Shown piece after piece: positions 1-5,649 of a stretch of DNA of 5,860 bases; position 1 is the first letter of the stretch; each line of letters begins with the position of its first letter. A program made the translations under genes and the position numbers. The notes beneath the pieces are model-generated. The model saw nothing but the letters and a program-made list of their open reading frames with translations. It did not search any database and was not told where the DNA came from. The stretch comes from Archangiaceae bacterium (GTDB lineage: Bacteria > Myxococcota > Myxococcia > Myxococcales > Myxococcaceae): contig JAHFDQ010000405.1 in assembly GCA_023248915.1 (NCBI GenBank), positions 1-5,860 on the forward strand, in the 5' to 3' direction.

Positions 1-1
1 C

Positions 2-1054
2 CGAGGCCACGTACGAAACGAGAAGCTTGCCCGCCGACAGGGTGCGGCCGGTCGAGTCCTTCACCACCGCGCTGAAGGCATTCTCGGAGAACGGGTCGGC
101 GTCGACGTTGACGCCGAGCTGGTCGCCTCGGGCGAGCGGAAGGGAGAAGAAGTCCACGTCGTTCTGGCACAGGGTGAGGTTGGGGTAGCGCGCGGCGGCC
201 ACCCCGTAAGCGTGGGCGGGGTCTTCGTTGGGCTCGTACCGGTCGGGCTGGCAGGTGCGCGGCACGCACTTGCCGGTGCCCACGCTGCACCGCTGGTCGA
301 GGCCGCAGTTCTCGTCCGAGATGCATGGGGGCAGCTTGGCCACGCAGGAACCGGTCTGAGCGTGGCACACCAGCGGCACCTTGCAGTCGCGGTCCTGGTA
401 GCAGCGCTGGGAAGAGGCGCACCGGCCGGCGGCGTCGCAGACCAGGCCCACTCCGCAGTCGGCGGCCGTCTCGCACTGCACGCAGCGCTCGGCCACGCAC
501 TTCTCGCCCCCGGCGCACACGTCGGCTTGAGTCTCCGCCGTGCAGCGGGGAACGCAGGCGTGGCTGCCGACGTTGCAGACCTCTCCCGCCCCGCAGTCGG
601 CGTCGGCGGTGCAGCCCAGGTCCTCTTCGCAGACGGTGTTGACGGTGTTGCAGCGGTCGCCCTGCGGGCACTCGGCCTTGGTGCCGCCCGGGCAGAGCGA
701 CACCAGCGACCGGTCCTTGCACAGCCCCTGCACGCACCAGGCTCCGGCCTGGCACTCGGAGTTGGTGGTGCAGGCGATGCCCCAGCCGTCGCGCAACTCG
801 CAGGAGTAGCTGGTGGCGCTGCACTGTTCCTTCAGGCTGCACTGCCCCGAGGACGCGCAGTCGTCGCAGAACTTGTCGGCGGTGCAGACTTTTCCCGCCG
901 GGCAGTCGGCGCGGCTCTCACAGGGCGGCGGCCGGCCGGCGTCGGGAGTAGAGTCGGCCGGCTTCGGGCAAGCGGCCAGCGCGCACACCTGCGCCAGCCC
1001 GAGCGCGGCGGTCGCGAAAGGCCAACGGCTCGGGCGAGGTGCGCGCGCGCTCAT
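2..1054 (-). CDS. Cysteine-rich (Dickkopf-like) lipoprotein with PPC-like domain, 3' end cut by window
   Basis: Probable surface lipoprotein; 351 codons are visible and the frame is still open at the left edge. The signal peptide runs to a lipobox LAAC with the lipidated Cys at residue 29 and Pro at +2. A short Pro/Asp linker follows. Residues 45-263 form nine tandem modules of four cysteines, mostly C-x5-C-x5-C-x4-6-C, starting at residues 45, 66, 95, 121, 148, 171, 194, 218 and 244. This resembles the Dickkopf N-terminal cysteine-rich family as seen in myxobacteria. From residue 268 a different domain begins (CQPD, YEPNED, then LCQNDVDFF), resembling bacterial pre-peptidase C-terminal beta-sandwich domains; C268 and C296 could pair. 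All 38 cysteines after the lipid Cys fall in these two regions. It starts 10 bp after the preceding gene and is preceded by GAGAGG, so it is the third gene of the operon. Ligand and partner are unknown. Confidence 0.88.
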   Translation of the reverse strand, partial: MSARAPRPSRWPFATAALGLAQVCALAACPKPADSTPDAGRPPPCESRADCPAGKVCTADKFCDDCASSGQCSLKEQCSATSYSCELRDGWGIACTTNSECQAGAWCVQGLCKDRSLVSLCPGGTKAECPQGDRCNTVNTVCEEDLGCTADADCGAGEVCNVGSHACVPRCTAETQADVCAGGEKCVAERCVQCETAADCGVGLVCDAAGRCASSQRCYQDRDCKVPLVCHAQTGSCVAKLPPCISDENCGLDQRCSVGTGKCVPRTCQPDRYEPNEDPAHAYGVAAARYPNLTLCQNDVDFFSLPLARGDQLGVNVDADPFSENAFSAVVKDSTGRTLSAGKLLVSYVAS

Positions 1055-1060
1055 TCGAGG

Positions 1061-1066
1061 CCTCTC
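1061..1066 (-). promoter_or_regulatory. Ribosome binding site of the cysteine-rich lipoprotein gene
   Basis: GAGAGG on the minus strand lies 6 nt before the ATG at 1054 and overlaps the stop codon of the upstream gene. It supports this start and translation as part of the same message. Confidence 0.6.
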
Positions 1067-2516
1067 ACTGCTGCAGCGCGGTGACGTCGCCGCTCGGCCA
1101 TGCGACGTCCGCGACCGACCAGAACTCGCCCGTGCTTTGCATCGTCTTCCTGAACTCGCCCTGCACCACGCCGAACTCGTAGACGCGCACCGTCACCCCG
1201 GTGGCCGGGTGGGTGTCGAGATGGTCATTCGCGAACTCGACCGCGATGCGGTAGGTGCCTTCGGCCGGGCTGACGTAGCCGAACACCTCGGGCCCGTAGC
1301 CGGTGAGCGCGTCGCGGAGGAACTGGGGGTCGTCGGTGGCGTCGCCGGCCAGGCCCCAGTCGGGCGTCGGGTTGGCGTAGTAGCAGTCGTCCGGCGCGGT
1401 GCCCACGGGCGAGGTGGGGGTGCGCAGCACGTGCAGGTCGATGTCCGTCTTGGCGTTGTCCCAGAACATCTCGACCAGTAGCTTCTGCGCCGGGCTGGCC
1501 ACGACGGTGGCGCGCGCGGGAGTGCACGCCTTGGCGCCGGCGGCGTCGGTCACCGACAGCTCGACCTCGTAGGCGCCCGGCAGCGCCGGGTCGAGCGTCA
1601 TCGACGTCAGCGCCTGGTCGAGCGCGGACAGCGAGGTGGCGGCGCCCAGGGGCTTTTGCCGCAGCGTCCACTTGTACGCGAGCGGCAGGTCGGCGTCCGA
1701 GTCGGACGAGTCCGAGCCGTCGAGGGTGACGCTCATGCCCGGGGCTCCGACGCCCGGGGGCTTGATGACGGGCACCGGCGCGCGGTTGACGGCTGCCGAC
1801 AGCGGCACCACCACCTCGCGCTGGTCAGGGTCGGTGCCGCGCACGCGGATGCCGCCGGCCAGCGGCCCCTCGGTCCCGGCCGCCACCGTGACTTTCAACG
1901 TGAGCTGAAGCTGCCCGGGCAGGCCGTTCTCCGACATCGCCGCGGCCACCGCCGGCGTCCGGGTCGAGCCCACGAAGCCGAAGGCCGGCGAGGTGTCGTC
2001 GGTGAAGGCAATCTCCTCGACGATGAGGTCCGCCGTGCCCGCCGAGCGAATGGTGAGCGTCTTCACCGCCGAGGTGCACTCGGCCACCCGGCCGAAGTCG
2101 AGCGCGGTGGGTTCTAGCTGCATCACCGCCCGGGTCGACCCCTGGCCGGTGAGCGCGACTTCGATGAGCGGGTTGTCGGTGTCGTCGGTCTCGAAGACGA
2201 CGGTGGCGCCGTAGGTGCCTTCGAGCGGCGGCACGAAGCCGATGTCGATTGTTTTCGTCCCGCCCGATTCGACCGCGTCGGGCACCGCCTTCAGGGTGAA
2301 GGGGCCGGGGTCGGCCTTGAAGCGCACCGCCGAGACGTTCAGCACCGCGCGCCCGACGTTCAGCACCTGCACCTGGGCCAGCTTCTCGTTCAGCACCGGC
2401 ACCAGGCCGAAGTCGAGGGTGTTCTCCGGAGGCATCAGCTGCGGGTGCACCGTGCGGGTGCGGGGGTCGCCGCAGGCCAGGGTGAACAGCAACGCCGCGG
2501 CCCAGGCGCCTCTCAC
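1065..2516 (-). CDS. Lipoprotein with two ASH-like, one PKD-like and a C-terminal DUF2135-like domain
   Basis: Predicted 483-residue lipoprotein. The GTG start is chosen because it overlaps the previous stop by 4 bp (GTGA), has a GAGGAAGGG site 8 nt upstream, and gives a short signal peptide ending FTLAC (lipid Cys15, +2 Gly); Thr at -3 makes the lipobox imperfect. Residues about 31-126 and 134-242 are two immunoglobulin-like repeats of choice-of-anchor D/ASH type, each opening with LDFG. Residues about 245-341 look PKD-like (SVTLDGSDSSDSD, then AYKWTL and YEVELSVTDAAG). Residues about 345-483 resemble the YfaP/DUF2135-type beta domain: FWDNAKTDIDLHV, DCYYANPTPDWG, GYGPE and GTYRIAVEF. Such domains usually mediate extracellular binding or assembly; no enzymatic motif is visible. 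The frame stays open upstream to 3176, but that extension overlaps the vWA gene and is not coding. The exact function is unknown. Confidence 0.9.
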   Translation of the reverse strand: MRGAWAAALLFTLACGDPRTRTVHPQLMPPENTLDFGLVPVLNEKLAQVQVLNVGRAVLNVSAVRFKADPGPFTLKAVPDAVESGGTKTIDIGFVPPLEGTYGATVVFETDDTDNPLIEVALTGQGSTRAVMQLEPTALDFGRVAECTSAVKTLTIRSAGTADLIVEEIAFTDDTSPAFGFVGSTRTPAVAAAMSENGLPGQLQLTLKVTVAAGTEGPLAGGIRVRGTDPDQREVVVPLSAAVNRAPVPVIKPPGVGAPGMSVTLDGSDSSDSDADLPLAYKWTLRQKPLGAATSLSALDQALTSMTLDPALPGAYEVELSVTDAAGAKACTPARATVVASPAQKLLVEMFWDNAKTDIDLHVLRTPTSPVGTAPDDCYYANPTPDWGLAGDATDDPQFLRDALTGYGPEVFGYVSPAEGTYRIAVEFANDHLDTHPATGVTVRVYEFGVVQGEFRKTMQSTGEFWSVADVAWPSGDVTALQQ

Positions 2517-3637
2517 GGGCCGGTCCCTTCCTCGTAGTACTGAATCTCGACCGAGGAGTGCAGCCCCGGCACCGACTCGCCGGCGAAGTAGACGACCTGG
2601 GTGGCGGGCTCGTAAGCCCAGCCGTCGGGCCCGCCCATCGGCGGCGTGCAGGCCAGCGCCACTGCCTCGGCCGGAGCGCCGTCGCATGCCGTCTTGTCGG
2701 TCTCGGCGCAGTTCTTCAGGGCGTCGGCGGCGGTGTTGCACGGGTACTTCACCGTCACCTTCAGCGTCTGCACGTTGGGCTTCTTCACCACCGCGAACTT
2801 GCGCTTCAGCCCCACCGCGGCGGTGGCCAACTTCTTCAGGGTGCTGGCGAACGAGGTGTCGCAGACGCTGCCCACGTCCCCACCGGTGAGGGCTGAGAGC
2901 GCGGCGTAGCGCGCGCCGGGCGTGGCGCCGCAGGAGTTGGTGGGCACGTCGCCGATGATGGCGGCGGTCGTCACCGTGCCGTCGTTGCCGATGCCCTTGG
3001 CCGTCTCGAAGCTGCGCCAGTAGAAGCGGATGTCCTGGCTGCTCTCGTCCTCTTCGTCGGACACGAAGATGAGGTACAGGTAGGCGTCGGGGCGAAGGAA
3101 CTCGACCGGCGTCTTGGCCGGGCAGCCGTCCATGCAAGTGAGCGGCACGGTGGCCTTCTGGCAGGCCTGTTTGCACTGTTCGATGGCGGCGAGGTTCGGC
3201 GCGTTCGCCAGGTTCTGCCTATCGAGCGCCATCTGCGCCGCCTGGAGCCCGGCCTCGTACGGGCTGCCTGCCGTGCCCACCCGCACGTTGGCGGCGAAGG
3301 CCGCGGCGACGTTCGCCGTCGACGGGGTGAGGATGCGCGGGCTGCCCTTGAACTGGCCCTGCACCTTGAAGATGTCGGTGGTGGTGACGGCGATGCGGTA
3401 GTCGATGCCGCCCTTGGTGAACAGGTCGATGAAGGCCTGGAAATTCTTCGCCAGGTTCTCCTGCCGGGGCGCCATCGAGCCCGAGTCGTCCACCACCCAG
3501 AGCACGTCGACCTTCGACGCCGACTGCTGGGTGTAGGCGTCGACGCGGACGTCGGGCGGCAGCGTGTTCTGCAGCTTCGGCTGCTGGCAGGCCGCGAACG
3601 CGAGAAATGCGCAGAGAAGAGGGAGGAGCCGTCGCAT
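2513..3637 (-). CDS. vWA-domain lipoprotein
   Basis: Predicted 374-residue surface lipoprotein, first gene of the three-gene set. The signal peptide begins MRRLL and ends FAAC (lipid Cys17, +2 Gln). A von Willebrand factor A domain covers about residues 42-275: the MIDAS signature D50-x-S52-x-S54 sits in VVDDSGSM, strand DYRIAVTTTD follows at 79-88, GTAGSPYEAGL at 121-131 probably supplies the MIDAS Thr (T122), and D194 lies in IFVSDEED. vWA domains with an intact MIDAS bind a divalent cation and usually a protein ligand. Between helix and strand sits a twin CX3C insertion (C155, C159, C168, C172). Residues about 280-370 form a second beta-rich segment with four cysteines (300, 310, 318, 330) ending in VEIQYYEEG. 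The mature chain has ten cysteines besides Cys17, an even number fitting disulfides outside the cytoplasm. No clear Shine-Dalgarno precedes the ATG. The ligand is unknown. Confidence 0.92.
   Translation of the reverse strand: MRRLLPLLCAFLAFAACQQPKLQNTLPPDVRVDAYTQQSASKVDVLWVVDDSGSMAPRQENLAKNFQAFIDLFTKGGIDYRIAVTTTDIFKVQGQFKGSPRILTPSTANVAAAFAANVRVGTAGSPYEAGLQAAQMALDRQNLANAPNLAAIEQCKQACQKATVPLTCMDGCPAKTPVEFLRPDAYLYLIFVSDEEDESSQDIRFYWRSFETAKGIGNDGTVTTAAIIGDVPTNSCGATPGARYAALSALTGGDVGSVCDTSFASTLKKLATAAVGLKRKFAVVKKPNVQTLKVTVKYPCNTAADALKNCAETDKTACDGAPAEAVALACTPPMGGPDGWAYEPATQVVYFAGESVPGLHSSVEIQYYEEGTGP
2525..2533 (-). promoter_or_regulatory. Ribosome binding site that decides the GTG start of the ASH/PKD lipoprotein
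   Basis: GAGGAAGGG on the minus strand lies inside the last codons of the vWA gene, 8 nt before the GTG at 2516. Together with the 4-bp GTGA overlap it indicates translational coupling of the two lipoprotein genes. Confidence 0.65.
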
Positions 3638-3660
3638 GGCGAGGGGCGAGACACTACCCG

Positions 3661-3680
3661 AAAGTGCAAGCCGTGTGCCT
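3661..3680 (-). promoter_or_regulatory. Candidate sigma-54 (-24/-12) promoter of the lipoprotein operon
   Basis: The minus strand reads AGGCACACGGCTTGCACTTT. Against the established sigma-54 consensus TGGCACG-N4-TTGCA it matches GGCAC and TTGCA with the exact GG-N10-GC spacing; the -26 T and the G after GGCAC differ. The GG lies at 3679-3678 and the GC at 3667-3666, which puts the expected transcription start near 3654, about 17 nt before the vWA ATG. The motif is in the intergenic region and correctly oriented. Transcription is not demonstrated. Confidence 0.5.
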
Positions 3681-3704
3681 CGTGTTGGGCCCTGGCGCGG
3701 CGCG

Positions 3705-3715
3705 GCCTTCGCTCG
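3705..3715. repeat. 11-bp direct repeat, copy 1
   Basis: GCCTTCGCTCG on the plus strand, identical to the copy at 3769-3779, with 64 bp from start to start. Relative to the candidate sigma-54 start this copy lies at about -51 to -61. It could be an activator or repressor site. Confidence 0.5.
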
Positions 3716-3768
3716 GGGGCGGGGCGAATCTATGACAGGGCCGCCTCGGAAGGTGTCCTCGACTTACA

Positions 3769-3779
3769 GCCTTCGCTCG
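3769..3779. repeat. 11-bp direct repeat, copy 2
   Basis: Second perfect copy of GCCTTCGCTCG. It lies about 115-125 bp upstream of the candidate sigma-54 start and ends 8 bp before the HAD start codon, so a protein bound here could affect both divergent genes. Confidence 0.5.
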
Positions 3780-3787
3780 TGCTTTGA

Positions 3788-4684
3788 GTGCGCCCCGTGC
3801 CGATCAAGCTCGTCGTCTGCGACATGGACAACACGCTGTACCCGTGGATTGACTTCATCGTCCCGGCCGTCGAAGCGATGGTCGACTCGGTGTGCCTCAC
3901 CACCGGCTTCCCGCGCATCAAGGTGGTGCAGTCGCTGAAGGCCGTCTACGCGAAGTACGAGTCGAACGAGTACCCGTACGCGCGCCAGGAATCGTCGCTG
4001 TACGCCGAGTTCCCCGAGTTCAAGAGCTTCGACAAGCTCGTCATCCAACCGGCGCGGGCGGCCTTCGCCGAGGCGCGCCGCAAGTACCTGCGGCCGTTCC
4101 GCACGGTGGTGGACACGCTGACCGAGCTGAAGCGCCGGAACATCTTGGTGGTCGCCCTCACCGACGCGCCGCGAAACCCGGCCGAGTACCGCGCGAGGAA
4201 GATGGAATTGGACGGCCTGTTGACCGCCCTGTACACGCTGCCTGGCTTCCAGTTTCCGGCCTCGCCCGAGGGCGAAAAACTCATCGCCCCCGACATCCTC
4301 TACCGCGACGAGCGCGGTGACTACCGTGCCGCCTGCCCCGTCATCGAGCTGCCGCGCGAACACGAGAAGCCCAACGGAGCGGGGCTGCGCGAAGTCCTGC
4401 GCGCCTACGGAGTGCGCCCGGCCGAGGCGGTGATGGTGGGCGATTCGCTGCGCAAGGACATCGCGGTGGCCAAGGAAGTCGGCGCCGTCGACTGCTGGGC
4501 CGAGTACGGCACCTACGCCTCGGTCGAGTACCGCGAGCGGCTGGACATCATCTCGGCCAACGCCATCACCCAGCGCCACGCGGCGTCCGTCTTCGAGGGA
4601 GACCGCCAGAAGGCCGAAGCGCGGCCGACGCACACCTTCTCGAACTTCTCGCAGGTGCTGGACGTGGTGGACGCGGGCCGCTGA
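3788..4684 (+). CDS. HAD-superfamily hydrolase (probable phosphatase)
   Basis: Predicted 298-residue cytoplasmic phosphatase of the haloacid dehalogenase superfamily. Motif I is VVCDMDNTLYPW with nucleophile D12 and acid/base D14, a combination typical of phosphatases; the DxDNTLYP form recalls Sdt1/YjjG-type nucleotidases. A helical C1-type cap spans about residues 20-105. Motif II is ALTDAP (T125), motif III is K194 in EKPNGAGL, and motif IV is VGDSLRKD (D219, D224). About 48 residues (146-193) separate motif II from the motif III Lys, longer than in compact HADs. After motif IV comes a tail of about 65 residues. The start is uncertain: an in-frame TGA immediately precedes the GTG at 3788, and a second GTG at 3797 gives MPIKLVV and has a weak GAG 8 nt upstream. 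The gene diverges from the lipoprotein operon and converges with prs. Substrate is unknown; a nucleotide or sugar phosphate is a guess. Confidence 0.88.
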   Translation: MRPVPIKLVVCDMDNTLYPWIDFIVPAVEAMVDSVCLTTGFPRIKVVQSLKAVYAKYESNEYPYARQESSLYAEFPEFKSFDKLVIQPARAAFAEARRKYLRPFRTVVDTLTELKRRNILVVALTDAPRNPAEYRARKMELDGLLTALYTLPGFQFPASPEGEKLIAPDILYRDERGDYRAACPVIELPREHEKPNGAGLREVLRAYGVRPAEAVMVGDSLRKDIAVAKEVGAVDCWAEYGTYASVEYRERLDIISANAITQRHAASVFEGDRQKAEARPTHTFSNFSQVLDVVDAGR

Positions 4685-4685
4685 C

Positions 4686-4709
4686 GCGCCTCACCGGCCG
4701 GCGAGGCGC
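4686..4709. terminator. Possible bidirectional terminator hairpin between convergent genes
   Basis: GCGCCTC (4686-4692) and GAGGCGC (4703-4709) form a 7-bp perfect inverted repeat around a 10-base loop that itself contains the palindrome CCGGCCGG. It begins 2 bp after the HAD stop and covers the last codons of prs. No T-run follows on either strand, so intrinsic termination is uncertain. Confidence 0.3.
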
Positions 4710-5602
4710 CTGACCGCGTCGGCGAGCACCGGCGCCACGCTCACCTTCTCGAGCGGTAGGGGCAGCCCGACCGGGGGCGGCACGCTGTCGGTGGCCACCA
4801 GCCGCGCGATGGGCAAGGGGCGCAGCCGCTCTAAGGCGGGCCCCACCAGCAGCGCGTGGGTGGCGGCGACGCTGATGTCCCGGGCGCAGCCCGCCTGCAA
4901 CAGCGCCTCGATGGCCGCGACGATGGTGCCCGCGGTCGAAATCATGTCGTCCACCACGATGGGCGAGCGGCCCTTCACCTCGCCCATCACCCCGCGCGCC
5001 GAGACGTCGGCGCCGCCGAGCCGCACCTTGTGCACCACCGCCACCGGCAATTCGAGCAGCCGCCCGTAGTGCTCGGCCAGCTTCACCGCGCCCAGGTCGG
5101 GCGAGACGACGACGCCGTTTCGGGGGACCAGGGGCTTCAGCCGTTCGGCCACCAGCCCGACCGCGCTGACGTGCTCGACCGGCATGCGGAAGCAGCCCTC
5201 GACGCCGCGGCTGTGCAGGTCCATCGCCACCAGGCGGTCGACGCTGCCCGAGCTGACGATGTCGGCCATCACCTTCGCGCCGACGGGCTCGAAGGCCGAC
5301 TCGCGCCGGTCCTGCCGCGCGTAGCCGACGTAGGGGATGACGGCCGTCACCCGCGCCGCGCCCGAGCGGCGGCAGGCGTCGGCCAGCAGCATCAGCTCGA
5401 GCAGGTGCTCGCCCACCGGCGCGCGCGTCGGCTGGACGATGTACACGTCGCGGTCGCGAACCTCTTCGCCCAGCTCGACGCGAATCTCGCCGTCCGGGAA
5501 GCGCTCGAGGGTGCAGGGGGTGAGGGGTATGGACAAGGCCTGGGCGATGTCCAAGGCCAGCGGGCGGTTGCCCGACCCCGACAGCAAGGTGACGTTCTTC
5601 AT
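4691..5602 (-). CDS. prs: Ribose-phosphate pyrophosphokinase (PRPP synthetase)
   Basis: Predicted 303-residue cytoplasmic enzyme that makes 5-phosphoribosyl diphosphate from ribose 5-phosphate and ATP for purine, pyrimidine, histidine, tryptophan and NAD synthesis. Family marks in order: RFPDGE (34-39), PYVGYARQDRR (90-100), MDLHS (127-131), VVSPDLGAVK (165-174), flexible-loop KVR (192-194), and the ribose-phosphate loop VVDDMISTAGT (216-226). K192 and R194 align with the catalytic Lys and Arg of the usual KRR loop. Differences from class I enzymes: Val in the middle of KRR, Ser222 where DDMIDT normally has Asp, and GCFRMPVEH where GFFDIPVDH-like sequence is usual. It ends soon after LADAVRRL, without the C-terminal tail of E. 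coli Prs. The ATG at 5602 gives the normal N-terminus, but no ribosome site precedes it. An in-frame GTG at 5623 has GGAG 6 nt upstream and would add seven residues. It probably shares a transcript with the gene entering from the right. Confidence 0.93.
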   Translation of the reverse strand: MKNVTLLSGSGNRPLALDIAQALSIPLTPCTLERFPDGEIRVELGEEVRDRDVYIVQPTRAPVGEHLLELMLLADACRRSGAARVTAVIPYVGYARQDRRESAFEPVGAKVMADIVSSGSVDRLVAMDLHSRGVEGCFRMPVEHVSAVGLVAERLKPLVPRNGVVVSPDLGAVKLAEHYGRLLELPVAVVHKVRLGGADVSARGVMGEVKGRSPIVVDDMISTAGTIVAAIEALLQAGCARDISVAATHALLVGPALERLRPLPIARLVATDSVPPPVGLPLPLEKVSVAPVLADAVRRLAGR

Positions 5603-5629
5603 GATGTGCCGGCGTTTTCGCACGAATGG

Positions 5630-5633
5630 CTCC
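5630..5633 (-). promoter_or_regulatory. prs: GGAG ribosome-site candidate favouring an upstream GTG start of prs
   Basis: GGAG on the minus strand is 6 nt from the in-frame GTG at 5623-5621, seven codons before the conventional ATG. Its first base is also the last base of the hairpin at 5633-5648. Confidence 0.35.
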
Positions 5634-5648
5634 GCCGGGAAACCGGCG
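5633..5648 (-). other. Small hairpin in the leader between the upstream gene and prs
   Basis: CGCCGG-TTTC-CCGGCG on the minus strand is a perfect 6-bp GC stem with a 4-nt loop, starting 2 nt (after one base) downstream of the upstream stop codon. No T-run follows, so it is a weak terminator at best. It could stabilise mRNA ends or mask the adjoining GGAG. Confidence 0.35.
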
Positions 5649-5649
5649 C

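Noticed and set aside
363..385. Sigma-54-like TGGCAC with GG-N10-GC spacing on the plus strand
   Set aside because: The -12 half is CGGCA, lacking TT, and it lies antisense inside the cysteine-rich gene with no plus-strand gene to drive.
212..1084. Long plus-strand open frame opposite the cysteine-rich lipoprotein gene
   Set aside because: The translation is Ala/Gly/Arg-rich with no recognisable motif, as expected of an antisense frame in GC-rich coding DNA. The minus-strand frame has a signal peptide and regular cysteine spacing.
1065..3176. A 703-codon open frame on the minus strand that extends the ASH/PKD gene far upstream
   Set aside because: The part upstream of 2516 overlaps the well-supported vWA gene in another frame and reads as Arg/Gly-rich low-complexity protein. 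The GTG at 2516 has a ribosome site and a lipoprotein signal peptide.
3731..3736. TATGAC as a -10 box for the HAD gene
   Set aside because: The bases at the expected -35 position (TTCGCT at 3708-3713, 17-bp spacing) are a poor match, so the pair is not convincing.
3564..3938. Plus-strand frame across the vWA start, intergenic region and HAD start
   Set aside because: It overlaps the 5' ends of both supported genes in other frames, is Arg/Ser-rich, and has no ribosome site or recognisable domain.
3764..4633. Long minus-strand open frame opposite the HAD gene
   Set aside because: It is a GC-bias shadow; the plus strand carries all four HAD motifs in order.
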